A stretch of 64,000 nt of DNA, taken from Chitinophagales bacterium 65-1 (lineage in GTDB: Bacteria > Bacteroidota > Bacteroidia > Chitinophagales > Chitinophagaceae). The translations under genes and the position numbers were made by a program. Where the stretch lies: contig MWYX01000060.1 in the NCBI GenBank assembly GCA_002050465.1, positions 60,613-124,612 of the forward strand. Reading direction: 5' to 3'. Under the pieces are notes generated by a model. It searched no databases, was not told the DNA's origin, and saw only the letters and a list, made by a program, of their open reading frames with translations. Positions within the stretch are counted from its first letter, which is position 1; every line of letters starts with the position of its first letter. Below are positions 9,487-19,809 of this stretch, piece by piece.

Positions 9487-10506
9487 ATGAAGAATCTATT
9501 ATTTATATTATTTATTTTTTTATTTATTAAAATAAGTTACAGCCAGCAAAATAAATCTCAACAAGCAAAATTGCCCATCATTGATATGCACTTGCATGCT
9601 ATGAAAGCAGATGCCCAGGGACCTCCGCCCTTTGTATTTTGTTTGCCCCGGACTGATCTGGTAACATGGGATAACTCCAAACCATACCCTCTTGAATTTA
9701 TCAGGCAATTTGGTAATGGAGAATGCTCTCTTCGTATTGTATCTCCAACAACTAATGAAGAGCTGATAAAAAGGACATTGTCAATAATGAAGAAGCACAA
9801 TATATATGGAATGCTGAGTGGAACTGAAACAGAAAAATGGATGAAGGTTGCCCCCGAACGTTTTTTTCCCGGACTGCAATTCAATTTTAATAAAAACACA
9901 CCATCTGTTGATTCATTTAGAAAATTATTTACAAATGGTACTTTCAAAATATTGGGTGAAGTAGGAATTCAATATAACGGTTACTCACCCAGTGATAGTT
10001 TGTTCGACCCATATCTGAGTATAGCAGAAGAATTGGATATTCCAATGGCTATACACATAGGTACCGGTCCCGTGGGTGCACCATATCTGGGAAGTGTAAA
10101 ATACAGAGCCCGGCTACATTCTGCATTGGTGCTGGAAGAAGCTTTGTTAAAGCACCCCAAACTAAGGGTATATATTATGCATGCTGGCTGGCCTATGATA
10201 GATGATCTGCTTGCAGTATTATGGACACATCCCCAGGTATATGTTGATGTTGGTGTAATTTCTTTTGCACTGCCACGAAAAGAATTTCATAAATATTTGC
10301 AGCGCATTGTTGAAGCCGGTTTTGGCAAACGGGTTATGTTTGGCTCCGATCAGATGGTGTGGCCTGAAGCGATTGAATATGCAATACAATCTATAGAAAC
10401 TGCCTCATTTTTATCTTCTCAGCAAAAAAGAGATATCTTTTATAATAATGCAGCAAGGTTTTTACGTTTAAATAAAGAAGATATTAACAGGCATCACAGC
10501 CATTAA
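9487..10506 (+). CDS. Secreted amidohydrolase-family (TIM-barrel) protein
   Basis: IIDMHLHAMKADAQGP, MHAGWPMIDDLLAVLWTHPQVYVDVG, MFGSDQMVWP. Confidence 0.82.
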   Translation: MKNLLFILFIFLFIKISYSQQNKSQQAKLPIIDMHLHAMKADAQGPPPFVFCLPRTDLVTWDNSKPYPLEFIRQFGNGECSLRIVSPTTNEELIKRTLSIMKKHNIYGMLSGTETEKWMKVAPERFFPGLQFNFNKNTPSVDSFRKLFTNGTFKILGEVGIQYNGYSPSDSLFDPYLSIAEELDIPMAIHIGTGPVGAPYLGSVKYRARLHSALVLEEALLKHPKLRVYIMHAGWPMIDDLLAVLWTHPQVYVDVGVISFALPRKEFHKYLQRIVEAGFGKRVMFGSDQMVWPEAIEYAIQSIETASFLSSQQKRDIFYNNAARFLRLNKEDINRHHSH

Positions 10507-10533
10507 AAAATTAAAAGAAAAATAAATTTTTAA

Positions 10534-11289
10534 TTACTTCAATCCTTCGTGTTTTTTGAATGTTTCTGCTGTATTTAAAATGTATTCATAAAACTCAAGC
10601 TCAGAGGACGTAATAATAAATTCATACGTTGGCTTATATGTAAACATATATTTCTCAAGTGAATTCCCCGTTAATCCCGTTACCCGTTTTATCAAAGTAT
10701 TATTGAATTTGTAATTAACATACTTATCTTCTTCTTCCGCCAGTAATCTTTTTTGAAAGGCCAGGTTTTGTTTATTTCTTCTGAAGCGAAAAATATTAAT
10801 AAGCTCATTAATATCAATACCGGGAGGAGAGCCCGGTGTATAAGTTGAGCGCAACCCCGGCTTTTGATAATCAAATATTTTAGAATAACTAAGACGATTC
10901 TCTGCTGAATCCTGCCTGTAACTTTTAGAGAATATCTTAACTTCTTTTAATAGCCTGTATTTTTCAAATACCCTTACCTGTAAAGAGATATCAAAATCGT
11001 TGTAATTACTGATAGACTTAACCGGAAATTTTTGTGTTGGCTTATTAGCATAATAAAATGATATAGAATCATTTTCGTTTGTGTTGATATGATATGTTCC
11101 CAGCGAATCAGTAATAGTACTACCGCCACCGGTACTTTTTACTATTACCCCCGGCACTACATATAATTTTGTTGAATCGTAAACTCTACCCGAAATTATA
11201 GTTTGACCGGTTGCATAATTTATCAACAACATAAAAAATAAGAAGTAGCCGGTTATTTTAAACTCTGGTAAAAATGTAATCACGATCAA
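10534..11289 (-). CDS. Carboxypeptidase-like regulatory-domain protein
   Basis: ISGRVYDSTKLYVVPGVIVKSTGGGSTITDSLGTYHINTNENDSISFYY, typical Bacteroidota CarboxypepD_reg-like repeat. Confidence 0.7.
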   Translation of the reverse strand: MIVITFLPEFKITGYFLFFMLLINYATGQTIISGRVYDSTKLYVVPGVIVKSTGGGSTITDSLGTYHINTNENDSISFYYANKPTQKFPVKSISNYNDFDISLQVRVFEKYRLLKEVKIFSKSYRQDSAENRLSYSKIFDYQKPGLRSTYTPGSPPGIDINELINIFRFRRNKQNLAFQKRLLAEEEDKYVNYKFNNTLIKRVTGLTGNSLEKYMFTYKPTYEFIITSSELEFYEYILNTAETFKKHEGLK

Positions 11290-11389
11290 TATTACAGTAA
11301 AGACAATTATCGATTTATTCTAAAGACATATTTAACTGTCATTTCGCTTTTTAAATATTTTAAATCCTTTATGAACTGATTTAAAAAAT

Positions 11390-12007
11390 TTATTGAAGTA
11401 AAATATTCTCGATTATGGAAGAGTAATATTTATGTTCCAGCATATGAACTTTTTCAGCCAGCGTTTCAGGGGTATCAGTTTTATCAACCTGGCATTTTGA
11501 CTGAAAAATAATTTTACCATGATCATATATTTCGTCTACATAATGGATCGTGATCCCGCTTTCTTCTTCTCCCGCCTTTAATACTGCTTCATGAACGAAA
11601 TTTCCGTACATATTTTTTCCTCCATATTTTGGAAGCAATGCAGGATGAATATTGATAATTTTATTCGGATAAACCCGGATAATTTCATTAGGTACTTTCC
11701 ACATAAATCCAGCAAGTACAATAAGGTCAATCTTATAGTTTTTTAATTCATCCAGGTAACCATCTTCATAAAATTTTTTTCTATCAATTATTAATGCTGG
11801 AATACTTTCTTTTTCAGCAATTTTTAATACGCCTGCGTTTGGATTATTACATACGATCAACACCACTTTTGCTCTGTTCTTTTCTGTGTTCTTGTTCAGA
11901 GAGCCTATCCCCATTTTTATAGAGGAATTAAAATGATCTATAATTCTTTGGGCATTACTTCCTTTACCTGAAGCAAAAATTGCTATGTATTTTGTTACGT
12001 GTTGCAC
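11390..12007 (-). CDS. purN: Phosphoribosylglycinamide formyltransferase
   Basis: IAIFASGKGSNAQRIIDHF, VLAGFMWKVPNEIIRVYPNKIINIHPALLPKYGGKNMYG. Confidence 0.92.
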   Translation of the reverse strand: MQHVTKYIAIFASGKGSNAQRIIDHFNSSIKMGIGSLNKNTEKNRAKVVLIVCNNPNAGVLKIAEKESIPALIIDRKKFYEDGYLDELKNYKIDLIVLAGFMWKVPNEIIRVYPNKIINIHPALLPKYGGKNMYGNFVHEAVLKAGEEESGITIHYVDEIYDHGKIIFQSKCQVDKTDTPETLAEKVHMLEHKYYSSIIENILLQ

Positions 12008-12185
12008 AATTGTATTAAGGGCGTTTATAATTTTGAATTTATATTTATAAAGATGATAAAAATATACATCTAAAGTATATTAATAATTATAATAACAAGG
12101 CTTACAAAATAATGACAAAGATTAAAGCTGATATTATCAAATCTTCTGAAACCCACGCCAGATAAGGAGAAAAAAATTTTTAAAA

Positions 12186-12220
12186 TGTTAACAGTATATC
12201 AACATCCTGACTTATTTTTG
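12186..12220 (+). promoter_or_regulatory. Putative promoter of the ACIII-cox locus (Bacteroidota type)
   Basis: -7-like TATTTTTG at 12213-12220 with TTAAC-type upstream element, about 40 nt before actA ATG. Confidence 0.45.
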
Positions 12221-12261
12221 CACGCAGCATAAGGAATTTATATCTTGACCAAGTTTAGCGC

Positions 12262-13521
12262 ATGAACCATTATAGAAGATTTATTGGTACAACCACCACA
12301 GGGATTTTCTTCCTTTTTCTATTCAGTTTTAATAATAATTTATTTGCACAGGATGGCCAGGCCATATTTAAAAGCTATTGCGCCAGTTGTCATAAACCTG
12401 ATGCTGAATTTACAGGTCCCCCGTTAAAAGGAGCCAGGGAAAGAGAAGCAGCAGCCGGATTACCTAAAGACTGGGTTTACAAGTGGGTTCACAATACCAC
12501 TTCTATGATAAACACTGACCCTTATGCCAAGCAAATGTTTGCGAAGTATAATTCAGTTATGACTGCTTTTCCGGATTTAAAAAATGAGGAAATAGATGCA
12601 GTATTGGATTGGGCTAATAAATATGAAAAGCCAGCAGCAGCGGCAAGCGCTACAGGAACAGGAACAGCTGGAGAAGACGATAATTCACTTTTATATGGTG
12701 TATTAACGTTAATACTTGCCGTTATTGCACTTATTTTATTGCAGGTTAACAGCAATCTTAAAAAACTGAGTGATGAAAAGCAGGGAATAAGAACCCCTAA
12801 TCCTGTTCCCTTTTATCGCAACAAAGCATATTTACTATTGGGTATTATAGTATTGTTTTTAATAGGCGGTTATTTTACCATGGAAGCAGCAATTGGTTTG
12901 GGCAGAACAAAGGGCTATCAGCCGGAACAGCCTATTTATTACTCCCATAAAATTCACGCAGGTACTAATCAAATCAGTTGTTTGTATTGTCATGGCGGCG
13001 CACAGGATAGTAAACACGCAAATATTCCTTCAGTAAATGTTTGTATGAACTGCCATATATCTATAAAAGAATATACAGGCGAGCCAATTACCAGAGAAGA
13101 CGGAACATCAGTAAATGGTACTGCAGAAATTCAAAAACTATATGAATATGCAGGTTGGAACCCCGATTTAAAAAAATATGACAGGCCGGGCAAACCAGTT
13201 GAATGGGTTAGAATACACAATCTTCCTGACCATGTTTACTTTAATCACTCACAACATGTAAAAGTTGGCCAGCAGCAATGCCAAACATGCCATGGTAACA
13301 TTCAGGATATGGGAGAAGTAGCACAATTTGCTGATCTTAGCATGGGGTGGTGTATCAATTGTCACAGGGAAACCAAGGTTCAGTTTAATGATAGTGCAGG
13401 GAATGGAAATAAATTTTATAGCATTTATGAAAAATTTCATGATGATATAAAAAATAAAAAATACGATAGTGTAACGGTAGAACGTATAGGTGGCACTGAA
13501 TGTCAAAAATGCCACTATTAA
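12262..13521 (+). CDS. actA: Alternative complex III subunit A, multiheme cytochrome c (6 CxxCH)
   Basis: CASCH, CLYCH, CMNCH, CQTCH, CINCH, CQKCH; located upstream of actB-F. Confidence 0.93.
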   Translation: MNHYRRFIGTTTTGIFFLFLFSFNNNLFAQDGQAIFKSYCASCHKPDAEFTGPPLKGAREREAAAGLPKDWVYKWVHNTTSMINTDPYAKQMFAKYNSVMTAFPDLKNEEIDAVLDWANKYEKPAAAASATGTGTAGEDDNSLLYGVLTLILAVIALILLQVNSNLKKLSDEKQGIRTPNPVPFYRNKAYLLLGIIVLFLIGGYFTMEAAIGLGRTKGYQPEQPIYYSHKIHAGTNQISCLYCHGGAQDSKHANIPSVNVCMNCHISIKEYTGEPITREDGTSVNGTAEIQKLYEYAGWNPDLKKYDRPGKPVEWVRIHNLPDHVYFNHSQHVKVGQQQCQTCHGNIQDMGEVAQFADLSMGWCINCHRETKVQFNDSAGNGNKFYSIYEKFHDDIKNKKYDSVTVERIGGTECQKCHY

Positions 13522-13582
13522 ACGTGGATAGTTATTCGGTTAATCCGGGTAAACGTTTAAAGGGTAACAAATAAACGGTAAT

Positions 13583-16500
13583 ATGAATGAAATAAAGTAC
13601 TGGCAAAGTTTTGGAGAGCTGAACAAATCAGATGAATTTAAAAAGTCATTGGTAAATGAGTTTAATGATGAGTTGCTTCCATTAGAAGACATGAAAGAGA
13701 TATTGGATGCTAAAACTCCCCGCCGTGATTTCTTAAAGTATATAGGATTTAGCACAGCCGCTGCTGCACTTGCAGCCAGTTGTGAATCACCGGTTAATAA
13801 AGCAGTGCCATTTTTAAATAAAAGGGATGACATTACACCGGGTATTTCTAATTTTTATGCATCTACATATATAAGCGACGGCGATGTGGTACCGGTACTT
13901 GTTAAACAAAGAGAGGGACGCCCGATAAAAGTGGAAGGAAATACACTTTCGCCTGTAACAAATGGAGGTACATCAGCACAGGTACAGGCTTCTGTGCTAG
14001 ACTTATATGATACTTCACGACTCCGGTATCCTATGGCAAAAGGCAAGGAAGCCACTTTTGAAGTGATAGATAAAATGATAGCTGATGACTTAACTGCAAA
14101 TGCAGGTAAACCATTGGTGCTGCTTACTTCATCGCTAACATCTCCTACAACAAAACAAATAATTACAAATTTTTTAGCGAAATATCCGGGTGCCCGGCAT
14201 GTACAATACGATGGTGTTTCGTATAGCGGAATGATACAGGCAAATGAAGCTTCGTATGGAAAAAAAACCCTGCCTTCTTACCATTTTGAAAATGCAAAGG
14301 TTATTGTAAGCCTGGGCGCAGATTTCTTAGGTACATGGTTAAGCCCTGTTGTTTTTAACAGGCAATATGCTGAAACGAGAAGAATTAATGCACAGCATCC
14401 ACAGATGAGCAGGCACTTTCAATTTGAAAGTTATATGAGCTTAACAGGTGCTAATGCAGATGAAAGATATCTTCATAAACCTTCTGAAACAGGTGCAGTG
14501 GCACTTGCGTTACTGGCTGCAGTGGGGGGAAGTGTTACTTCAAATTTAACCGGCAATGCTGCAGAAGGTGTAAAAAAAGCAGCAGCAGAGTTAATGGCAA
14601 ATAAAGGTGCAGCCCTGGTTGTGTGCGGAAGTAATGACACTAATGTTCAGATAATTGTAAATGCAATTAACGAAGCGATCGGAGCAGGTGGTAAAACCAT
14701 AGACTGGGCTTCAACTGCAAATTATCGTCAGGGTGTTGATGTAGATATGGCCACGCTGGTAAATGATCTTAATGCAGGTAACGTTGGTGCGTTATTAGTG
14801 TACGGTGCCAATCCGGCCTATAATTATTTTGCAGCTGATAAATTTAAAGCAGGTATAAAAAAATGCCCTGTAACCATCTCATTCAACGAAAGGATGGACG
14901 AAACTACAGAGCTATGTAAATATGTTCTTCCTTCTCATCACTGGCTGGAAAGCTGGGGAGATGCTGAGGGCCAGGGAGGCAATATCAGTTTAATTCAACC
15001 ACTTATTCATCCATTATTCAAAACAAGACAATTCGAGGATTCATTATTAAAATGGATTGGCTCATCAACAGCAGTTACCAGTACTGATTCAACAGCTATA
15101 GCAAATACTTCTGCACAAACCGGCAACGATTATCAAACTTACTTTAAAAAATACTGGACGGCTAAAGTTGGCGGTGAGGATAATTTTAATATCGCATTGC
15201 AGGATGGTATTGTTGGATCAGGAACGGGTAAAAGATCATTAACTAATAATCCTGATTCAACAAATACAACTAACACAAATAATACTACAGATACAACTAG
15301 TATTTTAAAGAATGTTACAACTGCACTTACTTTATCCGGCGCATCGTTCAGCGGAAATGTTGCCGGTGCAGCTGCAAAGATCGCCGCTATAAAAAGTGGT
15401 GGAAACGAAATAGTGTTATATCAAAAGGTTTCATTAGGCACAGGTAACCAGGCAAATAATCCCTGGCTGCAGGAGCTTCCAGATCCCATCTCAAAAGCAA
15501 CATGGGATAATTATGCAATGATATCCTCTGCAATGGGTAAATCATTATTCAATATTGATATTTTCAACAGGAAGGATACTGATAAATATGAAGTAAACCC
15601 TCAAAAACCTGTTGTAAAAATTACAGCAAATGGTAAAAGTGTAACCCTTCCGGTTCTTATTCTTCCCGGAATACATCCTAATGTAATTGCATTAGCTGTT
15701 GGATACGGAAGAACAAGTGGTGACAATAATAAAACAGCAGAGTATATTGGCAGAGCAGCATATGGGGCAGGGGTAAATGTATATCCACTGGTTTCGTATA
15801 ACGGAACAAATGTTGATTATTATGCAGCCAATGCAACAATTGAAAAAACAGGAGACACTTATCCAATTGCACAGTCGCAGGTGCATAATGTTACAGAGGG
15901 CAGACCTATTATAAGAGAAACAACGCTGTCTAAATTTATTGCAAATCCAAAAGATCTTAATAAACACGAGGAAGAAGAATTAGCGGCTTATGGGGAAGAT
16001 TTTGTAAAGGATGCAACCATGTATCCTTACTACGATAAGCCAGGTATGAAGTGGGGGATGAGTATTGATCTGAATACCTGCACCGGTTGCAGTGCTTGCG
16101 TGGTAGCCTGCCATGCAGAAAATAATATTCCGGTTGTAGGTAAGCGTGAGGTTGCAAGATATCATGATATGCATTGGCTTAGGATCGATCGTTACTTTAC
16201 GGGAAGTCCTGAAAACCCTGACGTCATTTTTCAGCCGATGCTTTGCCAACATTGTGATAATGCGCCCTGCGAAAATGTTTGTCCTGTTACTGCAACAAAT
16301 CATAGCAGCGAGGGCCTAAATCAAATGGCTTATAACCGTTGCATAGGTACAAGGTATTGTGCTAATAACTGTCCATATAAAGTACGTCGCTTTAACTGGC
16401 AGGATTATACGGGCTCTGACAGCTTCCCTGATAATCAAAAGGGGATTATTTCTGACGCTACCATGATGATGAATGATGATCTTCCAAGGATGGTTTTAAA

Positions 16501-16891
16501 TCCTGATGTAACAGTCCGATCAAGAGGGGTAATGGAAAAATGCAGTTTCTGCGTTCAGCGTTTACAGGAAGGAAAGTTAAATGCGAAAAAAGAAAACAGG
16601 ACGGTAAAGGACGGCGAGATACAAACTGCATGTATGCAGGCCTGTCCAACCCATGCAATTGTTTTCAGTAATGTAAATGATAAAGAGAGCCGTGTTTCAA
16701 AAATCAGAAATGTTGAGCAAAAGGATAGAAAATTTTATGTGTTGGAGCAGTTGCATACGCTTAGCAATGTTAACTATCTTGCCAAGATAAGGAATACAGA
16801 TAGAGTAGTGGGAGACATTCATGATGATAGTCATGAGAAAGGAGATTTTCATGGAACGAAGGAAGCCAATTCAGATAAACAGGATCATTAA
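13583..16891 (+). CDS. actB: Alternative complex III subunit B (molybdopterin-oxidoreductase-like plus Fe-S domain), Tat signal
   Basis: TPRRDFLKYIGFSTAAAALAASC; C-terminal 4Fe-4S motifs CTGCSACVVACHAENN, CQHCDNAPCENVCP, CIGTRYCANNCPYKVRRFNW. Confidence 0.93.
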   Translation: MNEIKYWQSFGELNKSDEFKKSLVNEFNDELLPLEDMKEILDAKTPRRDFLKYIGFSTAAAALAASCESPVNKAVPFLNKRDDITPGISNFYASTYISDGDVVPVLVKQREGRPIKVEGNTLSPVTNGGTSAQVQASVLDLYDTSRLRYPMAKGKEATFEVIDKMIADDLTANAGKPLVLLTSSLTSPTTKQIITNFLAKYPGARHVQYDGVSYSGMIQANEASYGKKTLPSYHFENAKVIVSLGADFLGTWLSPVVFNRQYAETRRINAQHPQMSRHFQFESYMSLTGANADERYLHKPSETGAVALALLAAVGGSVTSNLTGNAAEGVKKAAAELMANKGAALVVCGSNDTNVQIIVNAINEAIGAGGKTIDWASTANYRQGVDVDMATLVNDLNAGNVGALLVYGANPAYNYFAADKFKAGIKKCPVTISFNERMDETTELCKYVLPSHHWLESWGDAEGQGGNISLIQPLIHPLFKTRQFEDSLLKWIGSSTAVTSTDSTAIANTSAQTGNDYQTYFKKYWTAKVGGEDNFNIALQDGIVGSGTGKRSLTNNPDSTNTTNTNNTTDTTSILKNVTTALTLSGASFSGNVAGAAAKIAAIKSGGNEIVLYQKVSLGTGNQANNPWLQELPDPISKATWDNYAMISSAMGKSLFNIDIFNRKDTDKYEVNPQKPVVKITANGKSVTLPVLILPGIHPNVIALAVGYGRTSGDNNKTAEYIGRAAYGAGVNVYPLVSYNGTNVDYYAANATIEKTGDTYPIAQSQVHNVTEGRPIIRETTLSKFIANPKDLNKHEEEELAAYGEDFVKDATMYPYYDKPGMKWGMSIDLNTCTGCSACVVACHAENNIPVVGKREVARYHDMHWLRIDRYFTGSPENPDVIFQPMLCQHCDNAPCENVCPVTATNHSSEGLNQMAYNRCIGTRYCANNCPYKVRRFNWQDYTGSDSFPDNQKGIISDATMMMNDDLPRMVLNPDVTVRSRGVMEKCSFCVQRLQEGKLNAKKENRTVKDGEIQTACMQACPTHAIVFSNVNDKESRVSKIRNVEQKDRKFYVLEQLHTLSNVNYLAKIRNTDRVVGDIHDDSHEKGDFHGTKEANSDKQDH

Positions 16892-16894
16892 TAA

Positions 16895-16909
16895 TCCCGA
16901 TAGCCGGGA
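16895..16909. repeat. Short palindrome TCCCG-ATAGC-CGGGA between actB and actC
   Basis: Perfect 5-bp stem, read directly. Confidence 0.5.
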
Positions 16910-16923
16910 GATAAGTAATTGAT

Positions 16924-18375
16924 ATGTCATTATTAAAATATGAATCACAATTAAGGGAGCCTTTGGTAGATGGTGATAAAGATTATCACCAGGTTACTGA
17001 AGATATTTGCCGCCCTATCGAAGCAAGGCCTACTATGCTTTGGTATATTGGTTTTACTATATCAGTTTTACTTTTATTATTTGGAATTTATTCTGTTTAT
17101 AGGGAGGTTACGTATGGTACAGGAGAATGGAATTTGAATAAAACAGTAGGCTGGGGCTGGGATATTACAAACTTTGTATGGTGGATCGGTATAGGGCATG
17201 CCGGTACACTTATTTCTGCGATATTATTATTATTCCGCCAGGGCTGGAGAACAGGTGTAAACAGGGCTGCCGAAGCGATGACTATTTTTGCTGTGATCTG
17301 TGCCGCACAGTTTCCCTTATTTCACATGGGACGAGTTTGGATGTTTTTCTTTGTAATGCCTTATCCAAATAGCCGGGGTCCGGTTTGGCCAAACTTTGCT
17401 TCGCCATTGATGTGGGACGTATTTGCCGTATCAACTTATTTTACCGTATCATTATTATTTTGGTACTCAGGTTTATTACCAGATCTCGCCACACTAAGAG
17501 ACAGGGCAAGGACAAAATTCAGAAAAATGTTTTATGGCTTTACCTCATTTGGATGGAGCGGAAGCACAAAACATTGGCAGCGGCACGAAAGTTTATCATT
17601 GGTGTTGGCGGGAATAAGTACACCGCTGGTATTGTCGGTTCATACAATTGTATCCTTTGACTTTGCCACCTCTGTTGTTCCCGGCTGGCATACTACCATT
17701 TTTCCTCCTTACTTTGTTGCAGGTGCTATTTTCTCTGGGTTTGCAATGGTTCAAAGTCTGCTTATAATAACCCGTAAAGTTCTAAATCTTGAAGACTATA
17801 TAACCGTGGGCCACATTGAGGCAATGAATAAAGTAATTGTTTTAACCGGATCTATTGTGGGTTGCGCCTATCTCACAGAATTATTTGTTGCCTGGTATGG
17901 TCAAAACCAGTATGAGTGGTGGGCATTCAGGCAAAACAGGTTAAATCTTTTCAGCCCTTATGGCTGGGCATATTATGGTATGATGTTTTGTAATGTTGTT
18001 TCGCCTCAATTATTCTGGTCAAGAAAACTCAGAAGAAATATTGCATTTACTTTTTTCATGTCAGTATTGATAAACGTAGGTATGTGGTTTGAAAGATTCG
18101 TGATCATTGTTACATCCATCTACAGGGAATATCTCCCGTCAGCATGGAGTACTTATTACAGTCCTACTATATGGGAAGTTGGTTTTTACCTGGGAACATT
18201 TGGATTATTCTTTACCTGTTACTTTTTATTTGCAAAATTCTTCCCGGTAATTGCAGTAGCAGAGATAAAGGCAATATTAAAAACCAGTGGTGAAAATTAT
18301 AAAGCAAAAATGACAGAAACCGAGAAGATGGATGCTGATAAATTTTATATTGAGGAAGTAGAGCGTGCACATTAA
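16924..18375 (+). CDS. actC: Alternative complex III subunit C (NrfD/PsrC-like membrane protein)
   Basis: Polytopic NrfD-like protein in act gene order. Confidence 0.92.
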   Translation: MSLLKYESQLREPLVDGDKDYHQVTEDICRPIEARPTMLWYIGFTISVLLLLFGIYSVYREVTYGTGEWNLNKTVGWGWDITNFVWWIGIGHAGTLISAILLLFRQGWRTGVNRAAEAMTIFAVICAAQFPLFHMGRVWMFFFVMPYPNSRGPVWPNFASPLMWDVFAVSTYFTVSLLFWYSGLLPDLATLRDRARTKFRKMFYGFTSFGWSGSTKHWQRHESLSLVLAGISTPLVLSVHTIVSFDFATSVVPGWHTTIFPPYFVAGAIFSGFAMVQSLLIITRKVLNLEDYITVGHIEAMNKVIVLTGSIVGCAYLTELFVAWYGQNQYEWWAFRQNRLNLFSPYGWAYYGMMFCNVVSPQLFWSRKLRRNIAFTFFMSVLINVGMWFERFVIIVTSIYREYLPSAWSTYYSPTIWEVGFYLGTFGLFFTCYFLFAKFFPVIAVAEIKAILKTSGENYKAKMTETEKMDADKFYIEEVERAH

Positions 18376-18510
18376 GGCCCCCTCTAAATCTCCCCCGGTG
18401 GGGGAGACTTTCGAAGGCTCTAAAAATTTATATTTAATAAAAAATGGAAAGATTAAATAATTATAAACTTCAAAAATCCCCTCCACCGGAGGGGTTTGGG
18501 GAGGCTGCAT
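18376..18510. repeat. Composite palindromic element filling the actC-actD gap
   Basis: Left hairpin CTCCCCC-GGT-GGGGGAG (18390-18406) and right hairpin CCCCTCC-ACC-GGAGGGG (18478-18494), arranged as an inverted pair. Confidence 0.75.
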
Positions 18511-18511
18511 T

Positions 18512-19099
18512 ATGTCTGTAAAAAAATTTGTAGTTGGTTGCTTTGATGATGAGAAGGTATTATTTCCTGCCATCAAGAATGTACGCCGTGCAGGGTATAA
18601 GATACACGATGTGTATACGCCTTTTCCTGTGCATGGATTAGACCATGCATTAGGCATCAGGGAAACCAGCCTACATGCTGCAGGATTTATTTTTGGTATT
18701 ACAGGTACAGCCACTGCCCTGGGTTTTATGGGATGGATATTTACGAGTGACTGGCCCATGGATATTGGAGGTAAACCCCATTTTCCTTTGCCGGCATTTA
18801 TACCCATCACTTTTGAAACAACCGTTTTATTTGCATCTGTGGGTATGGTTCTTACATTTTGTTATTTATGCCAAATGATGCCTGGTGTTAAAAAGCATCA
18901 TTTTCACCTGCGGGCAACAGATGACCTTTTTGTTATGGTAATTGAGTGTACTGAAAAAGCCAATGAAACCGAGGTCACAAGTTTTTTACAGAACAACGGG
19001 GCGATAGAAATAAATGTTCAGGAAGCAGAGACCGGATGGTGGTTTGGCAGATACGATAAACAACAAAAATTATATAGGCACGAAGAAGTTGGATATTAG
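18512..19099 (+). CDS. actD: Alternative complex III subunit D (DUF3341)
   Basis: VVGCFDDEKVLFPAIKNVRRAGYKIHDVYTPFPVHGLDHALGIRETSL. Confidence 0.92.
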   Translation: MSVKKFVVGCFDDEKVLFPAIKNVRRAGYKIHDVYTPFPVHGLDHALGIRETSLHAAGFIFGITGTATALGFMGWIFTSDWPMDIGGKPHFPLPAFIPITFETTVLFASVGMVLTFCYLCQMMPGVKKHHFHLRATDDLFVMVIECTEKANETEVTSFLQNNGAIEINVQEAETGWWFGRYDKQQKLYRHEEVGY

Positions 19100-19110
19100 C
19101 TGTAATTGAA

Positions 19111-19130
19111 CCTGCCTGCCGGGAGGCAGG
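19111..19130. repeat. Palindromic repeat CCTGCCTGCCGGGAGGCAGG
   Basis: Inverted repeat CCTGCCT/AGGCAGG in actD-actE gap; related sequence at 52731-52748. Confidence 0.7.
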
Positions 19131-19155
19131 TATTGAGTGTTGAATATTGAATGTT

Positions 19156-19785
19156 ATGAAAACAATGAATCTTATTTTCGGAATTTTAATTCTTGTTACT
19201 ACTTTCATCAGTTGCCGCGATAAGCGTGATCCGGGAAGAGTATACATGCCCGATATGGCTTACAGCAGGGCCTATGAGGCCTATGCTGCAAATAATCTAA
19301 AGCAGAACGGAATTAATTATATCAATTATCCTGTAGAAGGAACAGTTAGAAGAGGAGACCTGTTTGCTTATACAATACCTAATGATTCCAATGGATATAA
19401 AATGGCTGTAACAGTAAAAAACCCATTAACCGCTTTGGATTCAAATCAAATGTTAGAAGCCCAAAGATTATATAATATTAATTGTGCTATTTGTCACGGT
19501 GAAAATATGGATGCACAGGGGCCACTGGCAGTATCCGGCAAGGTGGGCGGTATTGCTAATTTAAAATTAGATCAGTTTATAAAACAACCGGAAGGGCAAA
19601 TGTTTCATGTTGTAACTTACGGCAAAGGTAATATGGGAAGTTATGCAGCGCAGTTAGACAGAAAGCAAAGATGGATGGTAGTGCAGTATGTAAAATCGGA
19701 ACAGGTAAAGGGATCGGCAGCAGCAAAAGATAGCAGCAGTATAACACCTGCAGCAAAAGATACCAGTAGTACAGCACAAAAATAG
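19156..19785 (+). CDS. actE: Alternative complex III subunit E, monoheme cytochrome c lipoprotein
   Basis: Lipobox TTFISC, single CAICH; track start 19147 is a TTG, ATG at 19156 preferred. Confidence 0.9.
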   Translation: MKTMNLIFGILILVTTFISCRDKRDPGRVYMPDMAYSRAYEAYAANNLKQNGINYINYPVEGTVRRGDLFAYTIPNDSNGYKMAVTVKNPLTALDSNQMLEAQRLYNINCAICHGENMDAQGPLAVSGKVGGIANLKLDQFIKQPEGQMFHVVTYGKGNMGSYAAQLDRKQRWMVVQYVKSEQVKGSAAAKDSSSITPAAKDTSSTAQK

Positions 19786-19809
19786 AGATTAATATAAAAA
19801 TAGTTTTTG

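Noticed and set aside
15678-16303. Cluster of minus-strand ORFs inside actB
   Set aside because: Antisense to conserved actB; Cys/His-rich look is a reverse-strand artefact of that sequence
13583-16891. ActB as a stand-alone molybdenum enzyme
   Set aside because: Gene order and C-terminal Fe-S domain identify it as ACIII subunit B, which resembles molybdopterin enzymes without being an independent one
19717-19785. Repeat AAKDSSSITPAAKDTSSTA at ActE C-terminus as a special domain
   Set aside because: Short two-copy low-complexity tail, probably an unstructured linker
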